Below, piece by piece: positions 23,914 through 35,192 of a stretch of 64,000 nucleotides of DNA (its first letter is position 1; each line of letters opens with the position of its first letter). The notes under the pieces were generated by a model. It saw only the letters and a list, made by a program, of their open reading frames with translations, was not told where the DNA came from and made no database searches. The stretch is from Liolophura sinensis. Taxonomy: Eukaryota; Mollusca; Polyplacophora; Chitonida; Chitonidae. The stretch is taken from positions 5,657,145 to 5,721,144 of the forward strand of contig NC_088306.1 of NCBI RefSeq assembly GCF_032854445.1. The letters are read 5' to 3'. The translations under genes were made by a program, and so were the position numbers.

Positions 23914-24127
23914 GGTTGGAAGAGGTCTTCTTGAAGAGTGTCAAATGGTTTCTGAAGGCTTTAGGAAAAACTGGTCTTTTATATACACGAGTCGAGCGTC
24001 ACGAGATGTTTCGATTTCACTAGTCAATTGTTTTTATCCAGACAGAGCTGACGATGTGTTTGTTCTTCGATAATTGTTCTTTGAATGCCTGTCTATATAA
24101 TTGTTGGCCTACAAAAGAAATTGATCA
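23914..24127 (-). promoter_or_regulatory. Proximal promoter module (reference unit, copy 13)
   Basis: TATATAAAAG at 23,977-23,985, then initiator-like TCAGA at the spacing expected of a TATA promoter, then a 40-nt leader ending CCAACC before the ATG. Upstream of the TATA box come the conserved blocks CTCGTGACGCTCGACTCG (or variants), TGACTAGTGAAATCGA, two AACAATTATCTA boxes about 32 bp apart, and AATTTCTTTT. The layout recurs in nearly every unit. Variant TATA boxes occur in copies 7, 8, 9, 22 and 23. Confidence 0.8.
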
Positions 24128-24311
24128 GACCGTTTGTTCTGGCTGTCTAGACAATGTTCCTCTATATACACGGGTCAGGCGGCAAGAAGAATGTCGATTT
24201 CACTAGTCAGTTGTCCAGCCAAACAAAGGTGGTTGTCCTTCTTATTCAATATTCATTCTTCGTTTGTATGTCTAGACCATTGTTGGCATAGAAAAGAAAG
24301 TGATTTTTCTG
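24128..24311 (-). promoter_or_regulatory. Distal promoter-like module, a duplicate of the proximal one
   Basis: The same ordered blocks recur about 183 bp upstream: TATATAGAGG (24,159-24,168), CCGCCTGACCCGTG before it, TGACTAGTGAAATCGAC, AACAATGGTCTAGACA and AATTTCTTTTCTATGCC. The duplicate is older than the array expansion, because both versions are present in almost every unit and each version is more alike between units than the two are within a unit. It may act as an alternative promoter, an enhancer, or a relic. Confidence 0.7.
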
Positions 24312-25293
24312 CGTTATTGTTCCGTTTTACTTTGCGATCTCTCGTTACAACAGGTGGGCAATAATTCATTCATTAAGGAGCTGACGATGGGGGATTGTCT
24401 TTGTATGACACAATGGGCGTTGAATCAACTGTTACAAGAGTTTTTATCTCCAAAGGGATAATGACATGTCCCGGTCTGTGATGCCGCAACGTCTGTAGTA
24501 AGACTGAAGATTGTGGTCAACTAGATGGAAAAGATGCACATTTCTGGAGATTTACATATGAATCTAGTATTCGCAGAACACTTTTTTTCGAAAAACTTTT
24601 TCCTACGACAAGGTAGCATAGAATATTTCTCTAATAATAATACATTCATTTGGAATCTAGAGGTATTTTGCTTTTTAACATTTGCAGATTTACACAACAC
24701 CAACGTTTTTAATATAAAGGCGTGAAGAATTTAGAAAGCCGGTCCTGCAATTTTTCTGCGCATTTTTGTCTTGACCGTAACCATTTGGTCTAATTTCCTG
24801 CAGCGGAAACACTGACTGTTTTCATCCACAATATTCTCTATGGAGAGAAGGAATTGCCTAGCTAGGCGGAAGTTTTTTTAATAATGTAATTTAAGATGTA
24901 TCTCCAACATAACGGCTGAGAAAATTACACCCATGAAACCATGTAAAAATGATGCGCACAGAGACCTGTGCAGGCAAAAAATCCAACTTCATTTTGGATA
25001 GATTCATCTAAAGGTCCTTGGAATGTTCTGTGTAACTGGCAGTTTTATTTGAACTGAACCACGAGCAGTGTAGTATAGAATGCATTAAATTGCGTTTAAG
25101 TAACTTTCGTGATTTTAGTCTAATTAAGCAAGGAAGGAAGTGACAAAAGACAACATATTATATATGCATTTTTCAGATGTGGTTTTATTCAGTCATTACT
25201 GAGAAGATAATATGTAAAGGAAGCCAACAACAAAAACAAAGTGTTGTTCAAAAGCTGTAAGGGGCTTTAAGATTTCGCCAATTTGAATGTGTT

Positions 25294-25614
25294 CTACAGT
25301 CTCGCAATTCGCCTGAGAGTTTGGCTGGATCTTGGTTTTATCCGCAATGCTGGCTTGCTTTTACTTTTTAGCTGTTCCTGTTGGTAAGGTGTGGCATGTA
25401 TCAAGTGGCTGTCATTGTTAAATTTTGACGTCTCGGCAGTTGTGTTTACGTCAACTTTGGAGAAGACGATTGGCTTATACTGCTTTGTCAAATCTTTGAT
25501 ATCTTGTTCTTTCTGGAAGGTGATTGGTTGCCCGAGAAACTGGCCATTACTTGGCAGTGAAATTGGGCTGTTGCTGTGGCCAGGAACAGAGTTGAGTTGA
25601 ATAACGCTATACAT
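25294..25614 (-). CDS. Array gene copy 14 (106 aa, A-type)
   Basis: Intact ORF, MYSVIQLNSVPGH, with QFLGQ, FSKVDVNTTAETSKF and RRIARL. FSKVDV and RRIARL are shared with the neighbouring B-type copy 15, a patchwork that suggests conversion between neighbours. The initiator is TCAATA rather than TCAGA. TATA box 25,678-25,686; poly(A) signal 25,184-25,189. Confidence 0.6.
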   Translation of the reverse strand: MYSVIQLNSVPGHSNSPISLPSNGQFLGQPITFQKEQDIKDLTKQYKPIVFSKVDVNTTAETSKFNNDSHLIHATPYQQEQLKSKSKPALRIKPRSSQTLRRIARL

Positions 25615-26924
25615 GGTTGGAAGAGGTCTTCTTGAAGAGTGTCAAATGGATATTGAAGGCTATAGGGAAAACTGGTCTTTTATATACACGAGTCGAGCGT
25701 CACGTTGAGTGTTGATTTCACTAGTCACTTGTTTTTATCAAGACAATGCTGACGATGTGTTTGTTCTTAGATAATTGTTCTTAGAATGTCTGTCTAGATA
25801 ATTGTTGGCCTACAAAAGAAATTGATCAGACCGTTTGTTCTGGCTGTCTAGACATTGATCCCCTATCTTCACGGGTCAGGCGGCATGAGGAATGTCGATT
25901 TCACTAGTCAGTTGTCCATTAAATGAAAGGTGGGTGACCCTCTTATTTAATATTTGTTCTTTGTTTGTATGTCTAGATCATTGTTGGCATAGAAAAGAAA
26001 GTGATTTTTCTCCGTTATTGTACCGTTTTTCTTTGCGATCTCTCGTTACAACGTTTGACCAATAATTTATTTAATAGAGAACTAACGATGGGGGGATTGT
26101 CATTGTATTACACAATGGGCGTTTGACTGACAGTTACAAGAGATTTTTCTCCAAGGCAAAATTGACATGTCCCGGTCTGAGCTTTACAAATAAAAGTAGT
26201 ATTCGCAAAACATTTTTTCCCCCAAACATTTTTTCCTGCAACAAAATAGCATAGAAGATTTCTCTTATAATTTTACATTCATTTGGAATATAGGGGTATT
26301 TTTGCTTCTGAACCTTTGCAGATTAACACAACACCAACGTTTAATATAAAAGCGTGAAGAATTTAGAAAGCCGGTCCTGCAATTTTTCTGCGCATTTTTG
26401 TCTTGACCGTAACCATTTGGTCTAATTTCCTGCGGCGGAAACACTGACTGTTTTTATCCGCAATATTCCCTATGGAGAGAAGGAATTGCCCTGCTAGGTG
26501 GAAGGTTTTTGATAGTGTAATTTAAGATGTATCTCCAACATAACGGTTGAGAAAATTACACCCTTGAAACTATGTAAAAATGATGCGCACGGAGACCTGT
26601 GCAGGCAAAAAATCCAACTTCATTTTGAATAGATTCATCTGAAGGTCCTTGGAATGTTCTGTGTAACTGGCAGTTTTATTTGAACTGAACCACGAGCAGT
26701 GTAGCATAGAATCCATTAAATTGCGTTTAAGTAACTTTCGTGATTTTAGTCTAATTAAGCAAGGAAGGAAGTGACAAAAGACAACATATTATATATGCAT
26801 CTTTCAGATGTGGTTTTATTCAGTCATTACTGAGAAGATAATATGTAAAGGAAGCCAACAACAAAAACAAAGCTTTGTTCAAAAGCTGTAAAGAGCTTTA
26901 AGATTTCGCCAATTGGAATGTGTT

Positions 26925-27245
26925 CTACAGTCTCGCAATTCGCCTGAGAGTTTGGCTGGATCTTGGTTTTATCCGCAATGCTGGCTTGCTTTTACTTTTT
27001 AGCTGTTCCTGTTGGTAAGGTGTGGCATGTATCAAGTGGCTGTCATTGTTTAATTTCGACGTCTCGGCAGAAGTGTTTACGTCAACTTTGGAGAAGACGA
27101 TTGGCTTATACTGCTTTGTCAGATCTTTGATATCTTGTTCTTTCTGGAAGGTGGTGGCTTGGGTGAGAGACTGGTCATTTCTTGGCAGTGAAGTTGGGCT
27201 GTTACGGTGACCAGGAACAAAGTCAGATGGAATAATGCTATACAT
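26925..27245 (-). CDS. Array gene copy 15 (106 aa, B-type)
   Basis: Intact ORF, MYSIIPSDFVPGHRN, with PRNDQSLTQATT and FSKVDV. The ORF is B-type, but the promoter-side flank (27,330-27,365) has the A-type GTTGAGTGTTGATTTC sequence, so the unit is chimeric. TATA box 27,309-27,317; poly(A) signal 26,815-26,820. Confidence 0.6.
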   Translation of the reverse strand: MYSIIPSDFVPGHRNSPTSLPRNDQSLTQATTFQKEQDIKDLTKQYKPIVFSKVDVNTSAETSKLNNDSHLIHATPYQQEQLKSKSKPALRIKPRSSQTLRRIARL

Positions 27246-28554
27246 GGTTGGAAGAGGTCTTCTTGAAGAGTGTGAAATGGTTTCTGAAGGCTTTAGGAAA
27301 AACTGGTCTTTTATATACACGAGTCGAGCGTCACGTTGAGTGTTGATTTCACTAGTCACTTGTTTTTATCAAGACAATGCTGACGATGTATTTGTTCTTA
27401 GATAATTGTTCTTAGAATGTCTGTCTAGATAATTGTTGGCCTACAAAAGAAATTGATCAGACCGTTTGTTCTGGCTGTCTAGACATTGATCCTCTATCTT
27501 CACGGGTCAGGCGGCATGAGGAATGTCGATTTCACTAGTCAGTTGTCCATTAAATGAAAGGTGGATGACCCTCTTATTTAATATTTGTTCTTTGTTTGTA
27601 TGTCTAGATCATTGTTGGCATAGAAAAGAAATTGATTTTTCTCCGTTATTGTACCGTTTTTCTTTGCGATCTCTCGTTACAACGTTTGATCAATAATTTA
27701 TTCAATAGAGAACTAACGATGGTTGGATTGTCATTGTATTACATAATGGGCGTTTGACTGACAGTTACAAGAGGTTTTTCTCCAAGGCAATATTGACATG
27801 TCTCGGTCTGAGCTTTACAAATAAAAGTAGTATTCGCAAAACATTTTTTCCCCAAACACTTTTTCCTGCAACAAAATAGCATAGAAGATTTCTCTTATAA
27901 TTTTACATTCATTTGGGATCTAGAGGTATTTTGCTTCTGAACCTTTGCAGATTAACACAACAGCAACCTTTGATATGAACGCGTGAACAATTTAGAAAGG
28001 TGGTCCTGCAATTTGTCTGAGCATTGTTTATCTTGACCGTAACCATTTGGTCTAATTTCCTGCAGCGGAAACACTGACTGTTTTTATCCGCAATATTCTC
28101 TATGGAGAGAAGGAATTGCCCTGCTAGGCGGAAGGTTTTTAATAGTGTAATTTAAGATGTATCTCCAACATAACGGCTGAGAAAATTACACCCATGAAAC
28201 TAAGTAAAAATGATGCGCACAGAGACCTGTGCAGGCAAAAAATCCAACTTCATTTTGGATAGATTCATCTAAAGGTCCTTGGAATGTTCTGTGTAACTGG
28301 CAGTTTTATTTGAACTGAACCACGAGCAGTGTAGTATAGAACCCATTAAATTGCGTTTAAGTAAATTTCGTGATTTTAATCTAATGAGGCAAGGAAGGAA
28401 GTGACAAAAGACAACATATTATATATGCATCTTTCAGATGTGGTTTTATTCAGTCATCACTGAAAAGATAATATGTGAAGCAAGCAAACAACAAAAACAA
28501 AGCTTTGTTCAAAAGCTGTAAAGAGCTTCAGGGTTTGGCCAACTCGAGTGTGTT

Positions 28555-28863
28555 CTACAGTCTGGCTAGTTGTCTGGATCTTGGTTTTATCCGCAATGCT
28601 GGCTTGCTTTTACTTTTCAGCTCTTCCTGTTGGTAAGGTGTGGCATGTATCAAGTGACTGTCATTGTTCAATTTTGACGTCTCGGCAGAAGTGTTTACGT
28701 CAACTGTGGAGAAGACGATTGGCTTATACTGCTTTGTCAAATCTTTGATATCTTGTTCTTTCTGGAAGGTGATTGGTTGCCTGAGAAACTGGCCATTACT
28801 TGGCAGTGAAGTTGGGCTGTTGTTGTGGCCAGGAAAAGAGTTGAGTTGAATAACGCTATACAT
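28555..28863 (-). CDS. Array gene copy 16 (102 aa, A-type, in-frame 4-codon deletion)
   Basis: Intact ORF, MYSVIQLNSFPGHNN. Twelve bases are lost in the basic tail, so that it ends RSRQLARL instead of RSSQTLRRLARL; the frame and the final ARL are kept. TATA box 28,927-28,935; poly(A) signal 28,445-28,450. Confidence 0.58.
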   Translation of the reverse strand: MYSVIQLNSFPGHNNSPTSLPSNGQFLRQPITFQKEQDIKDLTKQYKPIVFSTVDVNTSAETSKLNNDSHLIHATPYQQEELKSKSKPALRIKPRSRQLARL

Positions 28864-30229
28864 GGTTGGAAGAGGTCTTCTTGAAGAATGTCAAATGGAT
28901 TCTGAAGGCTATAGGGAAAACTGGTCTTTTATATACACGAATCGAGCGTCACGTTGAGTGTTGATTTCACTAGTCACTTGTCTTTATCAAGACAATGCTT
29001 GCGATGTGTTTGTTCTTAGATGACTGTTTTTAGAATGTCTGTCTAGATAATTGTTGGCCTACAAAAGAAATTGATCAGACCGTTTGTTCTGGCTGTCTAG
29101 ATAATGTTCCTCTATCTTCAAGGGTCAGGCGGCATGAGGAATGTCGATTTCACTAGTCAGTTGTCCATTAAATGAAAGGTGGTTGACCCTCTTATTTAGT
29201 ATTTGTTCTTTGTTTGTATGTCTAGATCATTGTTGGCATGGAAAAGAAAATGATTTTTCTCCGTTGTTGTTTCGTTTTTCTTTGCGATCTCTCGTTACAA
29301 CTTTTGACCAATAATTTATTCAATAGAGAACTAATGATGGGTCGATTGTCCTTGTATTACACAATGGGCATTTGACTATCAATTACAAGAGATTTTTCTC
29401 CAAGGCAATATTGACATGTCCCGGTCTGTGATGCGGCAAAATCCGAAGTAAGACTGGAGAATGTGGTCAATTGGATGGAAAACATGCACATTACTGGAGC
29501 TTTACAAATGAAAGTAGTATTCGCAAAACATTTTTTCCCCAAACACTTTTTCCTGCAACAAAATAGCATAGAGGATTTCTCTTATAATTTTACATTCATT
29601 TGGAATATAGAGGTATTTTGCTTCTGACCCTTTGCAGATTAACACAACAGCAACCTTTGATATGAACGCGTGAACAATTTAGAAAGGTGGTCCTGCAATT
29701 TGTCTGCGCATTGCTTCTCTTGACCGTTACCCATTTGGTCCAATATGCTGCGGCGGAAACACTGATTGTTTTCATCCGCAATATTCTCTATGGAGATAAG
29801 GAATTGACCTGCAAGGCGGAAGGTTTTATATATATAAATATAAAATGTATCCCCAACATCACGTCAAGAACTTACTCCTTTAAAACTGTGTAAAAATGAA
29901 GCGCACGGAGACCGGTGCAGGCAAAACTTCCAATTATATTTTGGATGGATTCACCTAAAGGTCCTTGGGATATTCTATGCAAGTGGCAGTTTTATTTGAA
30001 CTGAACCACGAGCAGTGTATTATAAAATCCATTAAATTGCGTTCGAGTAAAGTTCCTGATTTTAATATAATTAAGCAAGGAAGGAACTGACAAAAGACAA
30101 CATAGTATACTTGCATGTTTTAGATGTGATTTTATTTGGTCATCACTATGTAAAGCAAGCCGACAACACAAACAAAGCGTTGTTCAAAAGCTGTAAAGAG
30201 CTTTAGGGTTTGGCCAACTTGAATGTGTT

Positions 30230-30550
30230 CTACAGTCTCGCAAGTCGCCAGAGAGTTTGGCTGGATCTTGGTTTTATCCGCAATGCTGGTTTGCTTTTAC
30301 TTTTTAGCTGTTCCTACTGGTAAGGTTTGGCGTGTATCAAGTGGCTGTCATTGCTCAATTTTGACGTCTCGGCAGAAGTGTTTACGTCAACAGTGGAGAA
30401 GACGATTGGCTTATACTGCTTTGTCAAATCTTTGATATCTTGGTCTTTCTGGAAGGTGATTGCTTGCCTGAGAGACTGGTCATTACTTGGGAGTGAAGTT
30501 GGGCTGTTACTGTGGCCAGGAACAAAGTCGTGTGGAATAATGCTATACAT
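30230..30550 (-). pseudogene. Array gene copy 17 (nonsense at codon 79)
   Basis: Starts MYSIIPHDFVPGH and runs in frame to PYQ, where the next codon is TAG (30,314-30,316) instead of CAG. Translation would lose the whole basic tail. Beyond the stop the frame continues to the usual end. TATA box 30,614-30,622; poly(A) signal 30,131-30,136. A 78-residue product without the tail cannot be excluded. Confidence 0.75.
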
Positions 30551-31894
30551 GGTTGGAAGAGGTCTTCTCGAAAAGTGTCAAATGGTTTCTGAAGGCTATA
30601 GGGAAAACTGGCCTTTTATATACACGAGGCGAGCGTCACGAGAAGTGTCGATTTCACTAGTGAGTTGTTCTTATCCAGACAAAGCTGACGATGTGTTTGA
30701 TCTTAGATTATTGTTCTTAGAATGTCTGTCTATATGATTGTTGTGCTACAAAAGAAATTGATCAGACCGTTTGTTCTGGCTTTGTACACAATGTTCTTTT
30801 ATATACACGGGTCAGGCGGTATGAGCAATGTCGATTTGACTAGTAAGGTGGTTCTCCTTATTTAATATTTTTCCTTGGTTTGTATGTCTTGACCATTGTT
30901 GGCATGCAAAAAAATTAATTTTTCTCCGTTATTCTTCCGTTTTTCTTTGCGATCTCTCGTTACAACGGGTGGGCAATACTTCATTTATTACCGAGCTAAC
31001 AATTGGGGATTGTCCTTGTATTACACAATGGGCGTTTGACCGACCGTTTCAAGACATTTTTCTTCAAGGGAATATTGACATGTTCCTGTCTGTGATGAGG
31101 CAAAGTCCGAAGTAAGACTGAACAATGTGATCAACTGGATGGAAAACATGCACATTACTTGAGATTTACATGTGAAACTAATATTTGCAAAACACTTTTT
31201 CCCGAAACACCTTTTCTTGCAACAAAGTAGCACAGAAGATTTCTCTTATAATATTAGATTCATTTGGAATCTAGAGGTATTTTGCTTCTGAACCTTTGCA
31301 AATTAACACAACAGCAATCTCTGATATATCAGCGTGAACAATTTAGAAAAGCGGTCTTGCAATTTGTCTGCGCATTGATTTTCTTGACCGTTACCCATTT
31401 GGTCTAACATGCTGCGGCGGAAACACTGACTGTTTTTATCCGCAATAATTTCTATGGAGATAAGGAATTGACCTTCTAGGCGGAAGGTTTTTTTAGTATA
31501 TAAATATAATATGTATCCCCAACATCACGGCTAACAAATTACTCCTTTAAAACTATGTAAAAAATGATGCACACGGGGACCTGTGCAGGCAAAAACTCCA
31601 ACTTTATTTTGGATACATTCATCTAAAGCTCCTTGGAATGTTCTAAGCAAGTGGTAGTTTTATTTGAGGTGAACCACGAGCAGAGTACATCCCATTAAGT
31701 TGCGTTTAAGTAACTTTCCTAATTTTAATATAATTAAGCAAGGAAGGAAGTGACAAAAGACGACATATTATGTATACATGTTTTAGAAGTGATTTTATTC
31801 AGTCATCACTAGCTGTAAAGCAAGCCGTCAACAAAAACAAAGCGTTGTTCAAAAGCTGTAAAGAGATTTAGAGTTTGGCCAACTCGAGTGTGTT

Positions 31895-32215
31895 CTACAG
31901 TCTGGCAAGTCGCCTGAGAGTTTGGCTGGATCTTGGTTTTATCCGCAATGCTGGCTTGCTTTTACTTTTCAGCTGTTTCTGTTGGTAAGGTGTGGCATGT
32001 ATCAAGTGGCTGTCATTGTTCAATTTTGACGTCTCGGCAGAAGTGTTTACGTCAACTGTGGAGAAGACGATTGGCTTATACTGCTTTGTCAAATCTTTGA
32101 TATCTTTTTCCTTCCGGAAGGTGATTGGTTGCCTGAGAGACTGGTCATTGCTTGAGAGTGAAGTTGGGCTGTTGTTGTGGCCAGGAACAAAGTTGAGTTG
32201 AATAAGGCTATACAT
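31895..32215 (-). CDS. Array gene copy 18 (106 aa, A-type)
   Basis: Intact ORF, MYSLIQLNFVPGHNN, with LSSND, FRKEKD and YQQKQ as private changes. TATA box 32,279-32,287; poly(A) signal 31,794-31,799. Confidence 0.6.
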   Translation of the reverse strand: MYSLIQLNFVPGHNNSPTSLSSNDQSLRQPITFRKEKDIKDLTKQYKPIVFSTVDVNTSAETSKLNNDSHLIHATPYQQKQLKSKSKPALRIKPRSSQTLRRLARL

Positions 32216-33586
32216 GGTTGGAAGAGGTCTTCTTGAAGAGTGTCAAATGGATTCTGAAGGCTTTAGGGAAAACTGGTCTTTTATATACACGAGTCGAGCG
32301 TCACGAGATGTGTCGATTTCACTAGTCAGTTGTTTTTATCAAGACAATGCTGACGATGTGTTTGTTCTTAGATAATTGTTCTTAGAATGTCTGTCTGGAT
32401 AATTGTTGGCATACAAAAGAAATTGATCAGGCCGTTTTTTCTGGCTGTCTAGACAATGTTCTTTTATATACACGGGTCAGGCGGCATGAGGAATGTCGAT
32501 TTCACTAGTCAGTTGTCCATTAAAACAAAGGTGGTTGACCCTCTTTTTTAAGGTTTGTTCTTTGTATGTCTAGATCATTGTTGGCATAGAAAAGAAATTG
32601 ATTTCTCTCCGTTATTGATCCGTTTTTCTTTGCGATCTCTCTTTACAACGTTTGACCAATAATTTATTCATTAAGGAACTAACGATTGGGGGTCGTCCTT
32701 GTATTACTCAATGGGCGATTGACTGACCTTCACAAGAGTTTTTTCTCCAAGGGAATCTTGACATGTCCCGGTCTGTGATGCGGCAAAATCCGAAGTAAGA
32801 CTAAAGAATGTGGTCAACTTAATGGAAAACATGCACATTACTGGAGTTTTACATATGAAACTAGTATTCGCAAAACATTTTTTCCGAAACACTTTTTCCT
32901 GCAACAAAATAGCATAGAAGATTTCTCTTATAATTTTACAATTTTACATTCATTTGGAATCAAGAGGTATTTTGCTTCTGAACCTTTGCAGATTAACACA
33001 ACAGCAATCTCTGATATAAAAGCGTGAACAACTTAGAAAGGTGGTCCTGCAGTATGTCTGAGCATTGTTTTTCTTGACCATTACCCATTTGGTCTAATTT
33101 CCTGCAGCGGAAACACTGATTGTATTCATCCGCAATATTCTCTATGGAGATAAGGAATTGACCTGATAGGCGGAAGGTTTTTTTAATAATTAAATATAAT
33201 ATGTATCCCCAACATCACGTCTGAGAACTTACCCCTTTAAAACTGTGTAAAAATAAAGCGCACGGAGACCTGTGCAGGCAAAATTCCAACTTTATTTTGG
33301 ATGGATTCACCTAAAGGTCCTTGGAATATTCTATGCAAGTGGCAGTTTTATTTGAACTGAACCACGAGCAGTGTAGTATACAACCGATTAAATTGCGTTC
33401 AAGTAACTTTCCTGATTTTAATATAATTAAGCAAGGAAGGAAGTGACAAAAGACAACATATTATATATGCATTTTTTAGATGTGATTTTATTCAGTCATC
33501 ACTATGTAAAGAAAGCAAACAACAAAAAACAAGGCGTTGTTCAAAAGCTGTAAAGAGCTTTAGAGTTTGGCCAACTTGAGTGTGTT

Positions 33587-33907
33587 CTACAGTCTGGCAA
33601 GTCGCCTGAGAGTTTGGCTGGATCTTGGTTTTATCCGCAATGCTGGCTTGCTTTTACTTTTCAGCTCTTCCTGTTGGTAAGGTGTGGCATGTATCAAGTG
33701 GCTGTCATTGTTCAATTTCGACGTCTCGGCAGTTGTGTTTACGTCAACTGTGGAGAAGACGATTGGCTTATACTGTTTTGTCAAATCTTTGATATCTTGC
33801 TCTTTCTGGAAGGTGGATGCTTGCCTGAGAGACTGGTCATTACTTGGGAGTGAAGTTGGGGTGTTACTGTGACCAGGAAGAAAGTCAGATGGAATAATGC
33901 TATACAT
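33587..33907 (-). CDS. Array gene copy 19 (106 aa, B-type), last before the LINE
   Basis: Intact ORF, MYSIIPSDFLPGHSNTPTS, with QASTF and NTTAE. TATA box 33,971-33,979; poly(A) signal 33,487-33,492. The spacer of this unit is the one interrupted by the LINE, 1.0 kb upstream of the gene, so its own two promoter modules are untouched. Confidence 0.6.
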   Translation of the reverse strand: MYSIIPSDFLPGHSNTPTSLPSNDQSLRQASTFQKEQDIKDLTKQYKPIVFSTVDVNTTAETSKLNNDSHLIHATPYQQEELKSKSKPALRIKPRSSQTLRRLARL

Positions 33908-35192
33908 GGTTGGAAGAGGTCTTCTTGAAGAGTGTCAAATGGTTTCTGAAGGCTTTAGGAAAAACTGGCCTTTTATATACACGAGTCGAGCGTCACGAGA
34001 AGTGTCGATTTCACTAATCACTTGTTTTTATCCAGACATAGCTGACGATGTGTTTGTTCTTAGATAATTGTTATTAGATTGTATGTGTATATGAATGTTG
34101 GCATAAAAAAGAAATTGATCAGACCGTTTGTTCTGGCTGTCTAGACAATGTTCCTTTATATACACGAATCAGGCGGCATGGGGAATGTCGATTTCACTAG
34201 TCAGATGTCCAGCCAAACAAAGGTGGTTTTCCGACTCAATTTATATTTGTTCTTTGTCTGTATGTCTAGACCATTGTTGGCATAGAAAAGAAATTGATTT
34301 CTCTCCGTTATTGATCCGTTTTTTTTTTTGCAATCCCTCGTTACAACAGGTGAGCAATCATTCATTCATTAAAGAGCTAACGATGGGAGATTGTCTTTGT
34401 ATTACACAATGAGCGTTTGACCGACTGTTACAGTATTTTTTCCTCCAAACTGATAATGACATGTTCCGGTCCGTGATGCGGCATAATCCGAAGTAAGACT
34501 GAAGAATGTGGTCAACTTAATTGAAAACATGCACATTTCTGGAGTTTTACATATGAAACTATTATTTACAAAACACTTTTTCCTGAAACACCTTTTCCTG
34601 CAACAAGGTAGCATAGAAGATTTCTATTATAATAATAAATTCATTTGAAATCTAGAGTTATTTTGCTTTTGAACCTTTGCAGATTAACACAACAACCTTT
34701 TGTTGTGAAAGCGTGAAGAACTGAGAAAAGCGGTCCTGCAATTTGTTTTTCTTGGCCCTTACCCGTTTGGTCTAACATGCTGTGGCGGAAATACTGACTG
34801 TTTTTATCCGCAACATTCTCTATGGAGATAGGGAATTGACCTGCTAGGTGGAAGGTTTTTTATAATGTAATTTAAGATGTATCTCCAACATAACGTCTAA
34901 GAATTTACTCCCATGAAACTATGTAATAATGAATGAATGAATGAATAATTATGGCCTAACGCCACATCGGCAATATTTCAGCCATATCGTGGAGAAAACA
35001 AGGTGAAAACGCGAGACGGTTAAGGTTTTCGATATGATAATACGAACATCAAAAGTAAAAGAAAAAGTACAGACATTTTTAAAATCGTATAAAAGAAAAT
35101 AAGAGATAAAACTTGAAAACCAGGGTTATAGTACATGTATAAATCTCTATGTGTATAATTGTTTGTCTATAGATATTTATGACAATTAAAAT

